Shown piece by piece: positions 16,076 to 24,288 of a stretch of DNA of 64,000 nt. Numbering within the stretch: position 1 is the first letter of the stretch; each line of letters starts with the position of its first letter. The stretch spans positions 620,001-684,000 of the forward strand of contig NZ_JQFJ01000002.1 of assembly GCF_000763945.1 (NCBI RefSeq), written 5' to 3'. The position numbers were made by a program, and so were the translations under genes. The stretch is from Sphingopyxis sp. MWB1. Its GTDB lineage: Bacteria > Pseudomonadota > Alphaproteobacteria > Sphingomonadales > Sphingomonadaceae. The notes beneath the pieces are model-generated. The model worked only from the letters and a program-made list of their open reading frames with translations, made no database searches and was not told the DNA's origin.

Positions 16076-16525
16076 ATGGGGAACGCTACTAAGAACGATC
16101 AAAAAGACGATGCTACAGGGACGTTTCCGACGACCTTTCCCGCCAATTGTCCGGCGTTAGGGCAAGCCGTTGATGCGACAATCTTTCATGGTTGCGAACA
16201 TACGCCGCCGGACGGCGACGACTTCGTTCCGTTCGCCTATTCCACCAATGAAGGTAGGCGAAAACGCGCCGCCCGCAAAGGATGCGATGGATGGGGCATT
16301 TCGTGCTGGATAAGCGAAACTGCGGCCCGTCACGCGCAAGAGGCATTTGGCTGGGCCGCACGGTGGCACATCTACAAGGGCGATGTGACTTCGAAGGACG
16401 GCAAGCTGGCGCATACGCCTTCGGGTAATCAAGCAGAACATCACACGTTTTGGTGCTATGACGGGGTGAGCATCAAGGAGCGTTTCGCGTATGCGCTCCC
16501 TCCAAATCATGGGTTCGGCAAATGA
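16076..16525 (+). CDS. Hypothetical cargo protein A
   Basis: A 149-aa protein with no family I recognise. It is Cys/His/Trp-rich in the middle (FHGCEHTPPDGDD, KGCDGWGISCWIS, HTFWCYDG), perhaps a small metal-binding or enzyme domain. It overlaps the next gene by 4 bp (ATGA), so the two form a unit. Local base composition is less GC-rich than the rest of the island, and the pair sits beside the integrase, the usual place for recently gained cargo. Confidence 0.6.
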   Translation: MGNATKNDQKDDATGTFPTTFPANCPALGQAVDATIFHGCEHTPPDGDDFVPFAYSTNEGRRKRAARKGCDGWGISCWISETAARHAQEAFGWAARWHIYKGDVTSKDGKLAHTPSGNQAEHHTFWCYDGVSIKERFAYALPPNHGFGK

Positions 16526-17691
16526 AGTGGGCCGATTGGACAACCGGGAATACCGCATGGCCGTTTGGGACGCTCGTTCCAGACGACGTGCTGTATGAGT
16601 TCGGTGGGCCAGCCATCTTCACAAAAAGCATTGGACTTGACGATTTTCTTTTTTACAAGTCTGATGAATACAGCGATGGAGATTACTTCGTTGCCGTGGG
16701 CGTTACACCTGATGAAATTGACGCCCTGAAGCGTGGTCGCCTTTCTATTCGGGGCGCGCTCAATCAGTCCAAATGCTATATATTCGATGTTGATCTTGAC
16801 CTAAACGTTCGGCGTTTTGAGCGAAAGAAGATATCGCAACTCGCCTCGCTTCTTCCGAGTAGCGGCGTTCCGCTATACGCTAATTTTAAGACCGCGCCTG
16901 ATTCTGTCGTGCAATCTACGTCGCCGCTCGCGTTCAAATTTTTTGGCGATGAGTTGCAAGACGGTTTGATGCCGTTGGATATTTTCAAGACGCTCGTAAC
17001 CAACGTATATGATGTTGTGCGCCGTTCATTCGTTCCGCCGTCACTTAGCGCGAGCAGAGCGGGAGATTTACTAGCATTTCCGATGCGTCAACCTGTGCTA
17101 GCTAGTTTGCTAATTGCGATTGATCATCCGTCGATTGACGTGGGCCGACTTCGTCGTAGAAACAGCACAAAGGGTCTGGACCCCAATCAACTTGTGGTTG
17201 AAGCTGAAGCGGAAGGCGCGCGGTTTGTTGAGAGTGTTGAGCGAACTGTTGATGTAGCTATGGCGGGGAAAGTCACAAAGACTTTTGCGCGGGATAATTT
17301 TTCATTGTTTGATAACATTAATGATATTGTGCCCGGTGAGCATGGCGACGTTTCAAAGCTTCAACTGTCTTCCTATCTAGCTGGACAAGATGTTTTCATC
17401 GAACTTGATCGTGAAGTCGGTGAAAAAATCCGTTTTGCTTATAAATCCGTTCGCGACAAGTCCGTTGATATCACTGGCGTGATTGTTGGCATGATTGAGA
17501 AAAGCCGCTCGTTGATCCTTCGGAACCGTTTTGGGCGTGAAGTGACATGTTACTTCGTTCCTTCGATTTACGACGACCTTCTTGTGCGAGGGGAATTATT
17601 CATCGGTCGTCGGTTGTTAGTGTCCGGCGGGTTTCAAAAGCGCGACAATCGCGACCTAATCAAAGTCGATGGTGCCCCCAAGCTTCTTTGA
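16522..17691 (+). CDS. Hypothetical cargo protein B (DUF6575-like N-terminus)
   Basis: A 389-aa protein. The first 100 residues (LVPDDVLYEFGGPAIFTKS, YFVAVGVTPDEIDALKRGRLSIRGAL) resemble the DUF6575 pattern as I remember it; this is a weak assignment. The rest is unrecognised, with FVPSIYDDLL and GRRLLVSGGF near the end. No membrane segment or signal peptide. Codon use is visibly less GC-rich (many TTT, GAT, GTT) than neighbouring genes, which suggests separate transfer. It is coupled to protein A and could form a two-gene defence or toxin-antitoxin unit, which is speculation. Confidence 0.6.
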   Translation: MKWADWTTGNTAWPFGTLVPDDVLYEFGGPAIFTKSIGLDDFLFYKSDEYSDGDYFVAVGVTPDEIDALKRGRLSIRGALNQSKCYIFDVDLDLNVRRFERKKISQLASLLPSSGVPLYANFKTAPDSVVQSTSPLAFKFFGDELQDGLMPLDIFKTLVTNVYDVVRRSFVPPSLSASRAGDLLAFPMRQPVLASLLIAIDHPSIDVGRLRRRNSTKGLDPNQLVVEAEAEGARFVESVERTVDVAMAGKVTKTFARDNFSLFDNINDIVPGEHGDVSKLQLSSYLAGQDVFIELDREVGEKIRFAYKSVRDKSVDITGVIVGMIEKSRSLILRNRFGREVTCYFVPSIYDDLLVRGELFIGRRLLVSGGFQKRDNRDLIKVDGAPKLL

Positions 17692-17800
17692 TGGCGGAAC
17701 CTACGTCCGCCATAATCGCGAGTGGCAACTAACCGATTCTGTGAATCCTAACCCGACATTCTGCTGTCGCCCAGTGCGTCTCAAAAATGGAGATCGACCG

Positions 17801-19105
17801 TTACCGCCGCCTAGAGGAACGACGCCAACCATTCTCCGGCCGGATCAGCACCGAACCAGGGTCGGTACAAGGCTCTACTGCTTTTATGATTTGTCGAGTG
17901 TCAGCGCCCGTTCCCGCTCTTAACTCGTCCAGATAATCAGACCACCATTGCGCCATGGCGACGCGCTCCTCCCAATGAGCGCCGCGGTGGTATGCAGCTC
18001 GCACGCGGTTGTTATCGCCGTGGGCAAGCGCCCGCTCGATCGCGTCGTAGGACCATTTCCCTGATTCATTTAGCAGCGTACTGGCCATGGCCCGGAAGCC
18101 GTGGGCCGTCATCTCGCTGCTGGTATATCCCATCCGACGCAGCGCGGCGTTCATAGTGTTGTCGGACATCGGTCGCTTCCTCGACCACAAGGAAGGAAAG
18201 ATGTAGCTCCAAGGTTTGGTGATCTCGCGGATTTGCTCAAGGAGCGCCACGGATTGGCGGGACAGCGGCACGTTATGCGGCTTGCGCATCTTCATCTTCT
18301 CGGCTGGGATGGTCCAAACACGCGCATCAAGATCAAATTCTTCCCACTGGGCCGTGCGAAGTTCCCCCGGGCGGACGAAGACGTGCGGCGCCAATTTCAA
18401 AGCCCAGTCCGTCATTCCCTGGCTCTTGTAGCCATCGATGGCACGAAGAAGCGGCCCGACCTGGCTTGCATCCGTGATCGCTCCATAATGAGTGACGGTC
18501 GGATTGATGAGCGCGCCGCGCAAATCCCGCGTCGGGTCGGATCGTGAGCGCGCCGTCGCGACGGCATAGCGGAAGACCGACCCTGCTAACTGCATCGTGC
18601 GTCGCGCACTTTCGAGTTTGCCCTGCGCTTCGATCTTCCGCACAGCGGCCAAGACATCGATCGGCTCAATCTCCTGGATCGGCATCTTTCCAATGCTGTT
18701 ATCGAGAAGGCTGAGCAGATACTCGCATCGCCTCGCAGTCGATGGTGCCCACGCCTTGTCGCCATCGCGGCGGCGCTTGTCGCAATACTCTCGCGAGATG
18801 CCCGAGAAGGTATTTTCAACGCTGGCGTGGGCACGCAGCTTGTTGCGCTTCTTCTCATAGGATGGATCGATGCCCTTGGTAATCATGTTGCGCGCCTCGT
18901 CGCGCTGAACGCGGGCATCGCGAAGGGAGACGCGAGGATATGGTCCGAAGCTCAGCTTCTTCTCGCGCCCATCGAATCGGTACTTCATTTTCCAATGCTT
19001 GCTGCCGTTGGGCATGATGTGGATATAAAGACCTTCGCTGTCGGCCATCTTGTAGGGCTTGTCGCGCGACTGAGCATGGCGAACGGCAGAATCGGTTAGT
19101 GGCAT
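17801..19105 (-). CDS. int: P4-type tyrosine integrase
   Basis: About 434 aa (ATG 19105 or 19108). The N-terminal DUF4102-type domain reads DSEGLYIHIMPNGSKHWKMK, then KLSFGPYPRVSLRDAR. The catalytic domain has RPGELRTAQW (Arg I), TAHGFRAMAST (HxxR), LAHGDNNRVRAAYHRG (second His and candidate nucleophile Tyr). It integrates and excises the island by site-specific recombination at the adjacent tRNA-Gly 3' end. The C-terminal tail of about 40 residues is longer than usual. Confidence 0.95.
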   Translation of the reverse strand: MPLTDSAVRHAQSRDKPYKMADSEGLYIHIMPNGSKHWKMKYRFDGREKKLSFGPYPRVSLRDARVQRDEARNMITKGIDPSYEKKRNKLRAHASVENTFSGISREYCDKRRRDGDKAWAPSTARRCEYLLSLLDNSIGKMPIQEIEPIDVLAAVRKIEAQGKLESARRTMQLAGSVFRYAVATARSRSDPTRDLRGALINPTVTHYGAITDASQVGPLLRAIDGYKSQGMTDWALKLAPHVFVRPGELRTAQWEEFDLDARVWTIPAEKMKMRKPHNVPLSRQSVALLEQIREITKPWSYIFPSLWSRKRPMSDNTMNAALRRMGYTSSEMTAHGFRAMASTLLNESGKWSYDAIERALAHGDNNRVRAAYHRGAHWEERVAMAQWWSDYLDELRAGTGADTRQIIKAVEPCTDPGSVLIRPENGWRRSSRRR

Positions 19106-19108
19106 CAC

Positions 19109-19289
19109 GATCTCTCCATTTGGCCGACTCCAATTTGGAGCGGAGGATCGGCAAAAATCGTCCCCGATAGGGGCCCCTTTTTGGAGGCGCTGCCATGAGA
19201 TAATATGACACGCGACGAGCCGATAAATGGCAGATTACCGCCATTTTTTCGGTTTTGTAAATGGTGTGAGACGCCCTGAAATTGGCTTC
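19109..19289. other. Island boundary/att arm region between integrase and tRNA-Gly
   Basis: Non-coding, 181 bp, between the integrase start and the 3' end of tRNA-Gly. It should contain the integrase promoter and arm-binding sites. The core att site is expected inside the tRNA 3' half. The partner att copy is outside the window. Confidence 0.5.
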
Positions 19290-19363
19290 TGGAGCGGGTA
19301 GCGGGAATCGAACCCGCCTAGCTAGCTTGGAAGGCTAGAGCATTACCACTATGCTATACCCGC
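19290..19363 (-). tRNA. tRNA-Gly(TCC)
   Basis: A 74-nt cloverleaf with encoded CCA: acceptor GCGGGTA/TACCCGC, T-loop GGTTCGATTCC, anticodon loop CTTCCAA (TCC). Its 3' end faces the integrase, the standard arrangement for an island integrated at a tRNA 3' end. Confidence 0.95.
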
Positions 19364-19463
19364 ATATCCAAGGTGGCGGCGATTGCCATTTTGGCGGGGC
19401 TTCGTCAAGCATATCTGTCGCCGCAGCATTGAGAACATTGCGCGAACATGATATGCGAGGCGT

Positions 19464-20600
19464 GTGAGCAGCAACGAAGATGGTGATGATCCCGCGCCCG
19501 AGGCCCCGGTGCGCAAAATCATCCATGTCGACATGGACGCCTTTTTTGCCTCGGTCGAGCAGCGCGACAATGTGGCGCTGCGCGGCAAGCCCGTGGCCGT
19601 CGGCGGTTCCTCGCGCCGGGGGGTGGTCGCGGCGGCTTCCTATGAAGCGCGCAAATTTGGCGTGCGTTCCGCCATGCCCAGCGTCACCGCAAAGCGCCAA
19701 TGCCCCGATCTGATTTTCGTGCCGCATCGTTTCGAGGTGTACCGCGAAATTTCGCAGCAGATCCGCGCCATTTTTCGTGACTATGCCGATGAGGTCGAGC
19801 CGCTGTCACTCGACGAAGCCTATCTGGATGTCAGCAGCGACAAGGCCGGATTGGGCAGCGCGACGGCGACGGCGCGCGAAATTCGCGCGCGCATCCGCGC
19901 CGAAACCGGGCTGACCGCCTCTGCCGGCGTTTCCTATAATAAATTCATCGCCAAACTGGCGTCGGACCAGAATAAGCCCGACGGGCTGACCGTCATTCCC
20001 CCCGGCAAGGGGGCTGCCTTTGTCCAGACGCTGTCGATCCGGCGCTTTCACGGCATTGGTCCGGTAACCGCGGCAAAGATGGAGGGGCTGGGCATTTATT
20101 CGGGCGCCGACCTCGCGGCAAAGGATAGGACGTGGCTGGCCCGGCATTTCGGCAACAGCGCCGAATGGCTGTATAATCTGGCGCGCGGGATCGACCACCG
20201 CCGGGTCAAATCGCACCGCCCGCTGAAATCGCTGGGCGGCGAGCGGACCTTTTTCAACGATCTGGTCAGCGACGGAGAAATTGAGGAAGCGCTGGCGCAT
20301 GTCTGCACCGTGGTCTGGGATCGCGCCGCCAAAAAGGGCGCGCGCGGACGCACGGTGACGCTGAAGCTGCGCTATGCCGATTTTCGCACCATCACCCGCG
20401 CCCGATCTTTTCCGCGACCCATTGAGGATGGCGCGGCGTTGCTCGCGGCGGCACAGGCCATTCTGGCACCGCTGCTGCCCGTTGAGCAGGGGGTGCGGCT
20501 GCTCGGCGTTACGCTGAGCAAGTTCGAGGGCGCGGCCGAGCGGCAGGAAGCGGAGGCGCCAGCAGAAGATGCGGCGGGCGACCTGCTGAGCTTGATTTGA
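19464..20600 (+). CDS. dinB: DNA polymerase IV (Y family)
   Basis: A 378-aa protein from GTG 19464. Y-family motifs: IIHVDMDAFFASVEQRD (metal Asp), SYEARKFGVRSAMP, and PLSLDEAYLDVS (metal Asp-Glu), then the thumb helix-hairpin-helix RRFHGIGPVTAAKMEGLGI and a little-finger domain. It is an error-prone lesion-bypass polymerase. The C-terminus does not show an obvious canonical beta-clamp motif. It is the first chromosomal gene outside the island. Confidence 0.95.
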   Translation: MSSNEDGDDPAPEAPVRKIIHVDMDAFFASVEQRDNVALRGKPVAVGGSSRRGVVAAASYEARKFGVRSAMPSVTAKRQCPDLIFVPHRFEVYREISQQIRAIFRDYADEVEPLSLDEAYLDVSSDKAGLGSATATAREIRARIRAETGLTASAGVSYNKFIAKLASDQNKPDGLTVIPPGKGAAFVQTLSIRRFHGIGPVTAAKMEGLGIYSGADLAAKDRTWLARHFGNSAEWLYNLARGIDHRRVKSHRPLKSLGGERTFFNDLVSDGEIEEALAHVCTVVWDRAAKKGARGRTVTLKLRYADFRTITRARSFPRPIEDGAALLAAAQAILAPLLPVEQGVRLLGVTLSKFEGAAERQEAEAPAEDAAGDLLSLI

Positions 20601-20703
20601 GGGCTGTGGCGTCGCCGCGAAGGCCGGGACCGACATAGCACAGGACGCGGAAGGGCGATGGCGGCCCCCGCCTTCGCGGGGGCGACGGTGGATTGGTGGG
20701 CGG

Positions 20704-22299
20704 TCAGCCCTCGCCTGCGAAGACGCGTTCCTTGGTGGCAGTGAAGCGGATCCCAGGGTGGCGCTGGGTGACATAGCCGACTTCCCACGCATCCTTGGCC
20801 ATGAAGACGGGCGCGCCGTCGCGGTCGGTCGCGCTCGCGCCGCGATTATCGGCCTGAAATTGCTTGAGCGCCGCCGCGTCGTCGCTCGCAATCCAGCGCG
20901 CCGTGTCCCAGGGGGAGGCCTCCAGCTTGGCTTCCACCTTATATTCGGCCTCCAGCCGGCTGATGAGCACGTCGAGCTGAAGCTGGCCGACGACGCCGAC
21001 GATCATGTTCGCGCCGATTTCGGGGTAGAAGACCTGGATAATCCCCTCCTCCGCCATATCGTCGAGCGCTTTGCGAAGCTTTTTGGTCTGGGTCGGGTCG
21101 ACGAGCGCGACGCGGCGCAAAATTTCGGGCGCGAAATTGGGAAGGCCGGTGATGGTGACATCGCTGCGTTCGGATAATGTATCGCCAACGCGCAGCGTGC
21201 CATGGTTTGGAATGCCGATGATATCGCCCGGCCAGGCTTCTTCGGCCATTTCGCGGTCCTGCGCGAGGAAGAGCATCGGGCGGCTGATCGCAATCGCCTT
21301 GCCCGTCCCGCCCTGCGTCAGCCGCATGCCGCGCGTGAATTTGCCCGAGCAAAGCCGCATGAAGGCAATGCGGTCGCGGTGGGCGGGGTTCATATTCGCC
21401 TGCACCTTGAACACAAAGCCGGTGACGGCGGTGTCATCGGGGTCGACCGGCGCAGGCTCGGCCGGCTGCGGCTGCGGCCCCGGCGCATGGACGGCGAGCG
21501 CGTTCAGCAGCTCTTCAACGCCGAACTCCTTGAGCGCCGATCCGAAATAAACGGGGGTGAGGTCCCCGCCGCGATAGGCGGCGGCGTCAAAGGGGGCATA
21601 GCCCGCCCCGGCCAGTTCGACCTCTTCGTTAAACTGTTCGAGCGCGCGGGTATCGACCGCGGCGGCGAGGCGGGGGTCGTCATGGCCCGACAGCGCGAGG
21701 CGCTCGCCCTCAAAAGCGCGCGAGGCTTCCTTGCCCGGCAGCGCCAGCGAAGGATTCACGAGATCGTAGAGGCCCGAAAACGTCCCGCCCATGCCGACGG
21801 GCCAGTTCATCGGGCACACATCGAGCGCGAGCCGGTCGGCAACTTCGTCGAGCAGTGCGAAAGGCGCCTGCCCTTCGCGATCGACCTTGTTGATGAAGGT
21901 GATGATCGGCACCGAGCGCAGGCGGCAAACTTCGAACAATTTGAGCGTCTGCGGCTCGATGCCCTTGGCGGCGTCGATCACCATAACCGCGCTGTCGACC
22001 GCGGTCAGCGTGCGATAGGTATCCTCGCTGAAATCCTCGTGCCCCGGCGTATCGAGCAGGTTGAAGGTCAGCCCGGCATGATCGAAGGTCATAACCGAGG
22101 AGGTGACCGAGATGCCGCGCTGCTGCTCGATCTTCATCCAGTCCGATCGCGCGCGCCGCGCCTGCCCGCGCGCCTTGACCTCGCCCGCCATATGAATGGC
22201 GCCGCCCGCGACGAGCAATTTCTCGGTCAGCGTCGTTTTACCCGCGTCGGGGTGCGAGATGATGGCGAAGGTGCGGCGGTCGGGACGAGCGTTGGACAT
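20704..22299 (-). CDS. prfC: Peptide chain release factor 3
   Basis: A 531-aa translational GTPase. Start is ATG 22299 (MSNARPDRRTFAIISHPDAG). G1 SHPDAGKTT, G2 region QQRGISVTSS, G3 DTPGHEDF, G4 NKVDREG. The EF-G-like domains II and III follow without domain IV, as expected for RF3. It recycles RF1/RF2 after peptide release. Confidence 0.95.
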   Translation of the reverse strand: MSNARPDRRTFAIISHPDAGKTTLTEKLLVAGGAIHMAGEVKARGQARRARSDWMKIEQQRGISVTSSVMTFDHAGLTFNLLDTPGHEDFSEDTYRTLTAVDSAVMVIDAAKGIEPQTLKLFEVCRLRSVPIITFINKVDREGQAPFALLDEVADRLALDVCPMNWPVGMGGTFSGLYDLVNPSLALPGKEASRAFEGERLALSGHDDPRLAAAVDTRALEQFNEEVELAGAGYAPFDAAAYRGGDLTPVYFGSALKEFGVEELLNALAVHAPGPQPQPAEPAPVDPDDTAVTGFVFKVQANMNPAHRDRIAFMRLCSGKFTRGMRLTQGGTGKAIAISRPMLFLAQDREMAEEAWPGDIIGIPNHGTLRVGDTLSERSDVTITGLPNFAPEILRRVALVDPTQTKKLRKALDDMAEEGIIQVFYPEIGANMIVGVVGQLQLDVLISRLEAEYKVEAKLEASPWDTARWIASDDAAALKQFQADNRGASATDRDGAPVFMAKDAWEVGYVTQRHPGIRFTATKERVFAGEG

Positions 22300-22345
22300 G
22301 GCGCGGGCGCGTAGCAGGCCCGGGGCTGGCTGGGAAGAGGCTGGC

Positions 22346-23707
22346 TCAGACGATGAAGGCAGCCAGCCCGGCGATGAACGCTGCGAGCGCCGAAAGCCAG
22401 CAGGCGCGTTGCAGCATCGGCTTGACCGGCCGCCACCGCGCCGCAACGGTCGCTGCAAGGAGCAGCAGCCCAAGCCCGATCCAGAAAATGGCCGTCAGCG
22501 GCGCCGCATTGCCCAGCACGATGCGGGCGACAAAGCAGAGCGCCAGCACCGTCGGCGTGCCCCACACGACGCCGTCCCACCAGCCGCGCAGCCGCGGTTG
22601 GAGCACCCCGCGCCGCTCGCGCTTGCCGAGCCAGATCGACATGCCCGTCGCGGTCACGACGCAGAGCGCAAGGCCCAGCAGCGCATAGACGATCTTGACC
22701 GGCAGCCCGCCATAATTGCCGAAATGCAGATGATAGTTGGAAGCGGCAAGCTGTTGCCCGAGCTTGCCATCGGCCAGCCCCGCGCTGCCGGTAAAGCGTC
22801 CGGTATCGTCGAAATAATAATTTTCGCCATAGATCAGCCGCCGCGGATGTTCGGCGATAATCTGCACCATCTGTCCGCGCGTTTCGGGGTCATGCACGAT
22901 GACATAATAGGGATGAACGCCGGGAAAGCGCGCCTCCATCGTGCGGAGCGCTGCGGCGATGTCGGGCAAGGGCGCCCTGGCGGGGTCCACTTCGGCATCC
23001 TTGCCGAAAATGGGGGTGTAAACCCGCTCTATCTCGCCCTTGTAAAAGCCTTCGGCCAGGCCATAGCTGACAACCGAGCCAAGGCCGATCACCGCGCCGG
23101 TCAGCGCAATGGCGATGGCAAAGGGCAAGGTCCACACCCCCAGCCGGTTGTGCCAGTCGGCGATCCCGACCCCGCCATTGCTGCGCGCGCGCAAACGAAA
23201 GGCATCGCGGAAAATACGCGGATGCGCGAGCACGCCCGACAGCGCCAGCGCCACCATCATCACCCCCAGCGCCCCGACAATGGTGATCCCCAACGTCGAG
23301 GGCAGGTGGAGCCGGTAATGGAGATGCAGCAGGAAATCGGCCCAGGCATTCTGCTCGCTGACCACAAGCCGCCCGCTCGCATCGGCGTGGGCGGCCTGCG
23401 TGTCGGTGATTACGGTGGTGCGCGGCAGGTCGCCGGTCGGCAAATGCACATAAAGATGGGTGGTCGGCGGCGTTCCTGCTTTTTGTTCGCGCGCCAGCAT
23501 TTCCGCGGCGGCGCGCGCGACCGCTTCGGGCGCCACCGCGCTCATTTCGGGCGCGGCAGGCTGTTCGACCCGCTGCCACTCGTCATAAAAGACGAGCAGG
23601 ACGCCGGTAACGCTGATCAGATAAAGCAACGCCCCCGCGAGCAAGCCGATGGCGGCATGCCCTGACAGCGCCCGCTGGACGAGCTGCTTGTCGATAGTGA
23701 AACTCAT
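22346..23707 (-). CDS. PepSY-associated TM protein (ferric reductase-like)
   Basis: A 453-aa inner-membrane protein. TM1 follows RALSGHAAIGLLAGALLYLI; three further TM clusters follow (LGITIVGALGVMMVALAL, FAIAIALTGAVIGL, IVYALLGLALCVVTATGM) plus two near the C-terminus. The periplasmic PepSY part contains YYVIVHDPETRGQMVQII. This family accompanies siderophore receptors and probably reduces or releases iron in the periplasm. Its start overlaps the preceding membrane gene by 4 bp. Confidence 0.85.
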   Translation of the reverse strand: MSFTIDKQLVQRALSGHAAIGLLAGALLYLISVTGVLLVFYDEWQRVEQPAAPEMSAVAPEAVARAAAEMLAREQKAGTPPTTHLYVHLPTGDLPRTTVITDTQAAHADASGRLVVSEQNAWADFLLHLHYRLHLPSTLGITIVGALGVMMVALALSGVLAHPRIFRDAFRLRARSNGGVGIADWHNRLGVWTLPFAIAIALTGAVIGLGSVVSYGLAEGFYKGEIERVYTPIFGKDAEVDPARAPLPDIAAALRTMEARFPGVHPYYVIVHDPETRGQMVQIIAEHPRRLIYGENYYFDDTGRFTGSAGLADGKLGQQLAASNYHLHFGNYGGLPVKIVYALLGLALCVVTATGMSIWLGKRERRGVLQPRLRGWWDGVVWGTPTVLALCFVARIVLGNAAPLTAIFWIGLGLLLLAATVAARWRPVKPMLQRACWLSALAAFIAGLAAFIV

Positions 23708-24288
23708 AAACTTCCCCCCGCCAGCGTAGCCGCCGTTCCCCCGATCAGGGGAAGCGCGAGCCAGACCCATTGCCGCATCCGGCGTGTTTCAAGCAACAGG
23801 ATCGTGGCGAGCAGCGCCCAGAAGATCGGCACCGCCATGAAAGCCAGCACATTGGCATCGGCGTCCGCCCAGCCGAGCGCTCCGGCCCCGGCGCGCAGCG
23901 CAAAAGCCGCAAAGGTGGCGGCAAGAAAGGCAAGCGGAACGCTGATCACAAAGGTCATCAGGCGCGCGCCAAGGCGTAGCGGCTCCTGCCCCTCCGGCAG
24001 CATGTGTACCCGCCGCTGCGAGGCGGCCGGCACGCGTCCCGCCGGGGCGGTCCACGCCGCCTGCCCAAGGAAGACCGCGGCGAGCGTCATGGCGGCGAGC
24101 GAGGCGATGGCAACGCCCCAGGCCCCCTGCCCCGCCCCCGCGATCAGCACGCCCGCGAAGAGCAGCGCCCAGGCCAGCCCGTTCGCTGTTGCCTTGCGGC
24201 GCGGCAAGTTCCACGCGCGGCGCAGCAAGGCCACGCCGCCAGCGCTGGCGATACTTCCCGCCGCAACCAGCATCGCCCCGCCGTCCAT
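23704..24288 (-). CDS. Small multi-spanning membrane protein (DUF3325/DUF3649-like)
   Basis: A 194-aa very hydrophobic protein with about six membrane segments (first MLVAAGSIASAGGVALL, last WLALPLIGGTAATLAGG). It sits between the TonB receptor and the PepSY gene and overlaps both. The place and topology match the small DUF3325 and DUF3649 iron-uptake membrane proteins. The length fits both halves joined in one chain, but I cannot confirm this. Confidence 0.6.
   Translation of the reverse strand: MDGGAMLVAAGSIASAGGVALLRRAWNLPRRKATANGLAWALLFAGVLIAGAGQGAWGVAIASLAAMTLAAVFLGQAAWTAPAGRVPAASQRRVHMLPEGQEPLRLGARLMTFVISVPLAFLAATFAAFALRAGAGALGWADADANVLAFMAVPIFWALLATILLLETRRMRQWVWLALPLIGGTAATLAGGSL

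Noticed and set aside
1..19290. Insertion sequences or transposases in the island
   Set aside because: No DDE or other transposase motifs were found; the only recombinase is the P4-type integrase.
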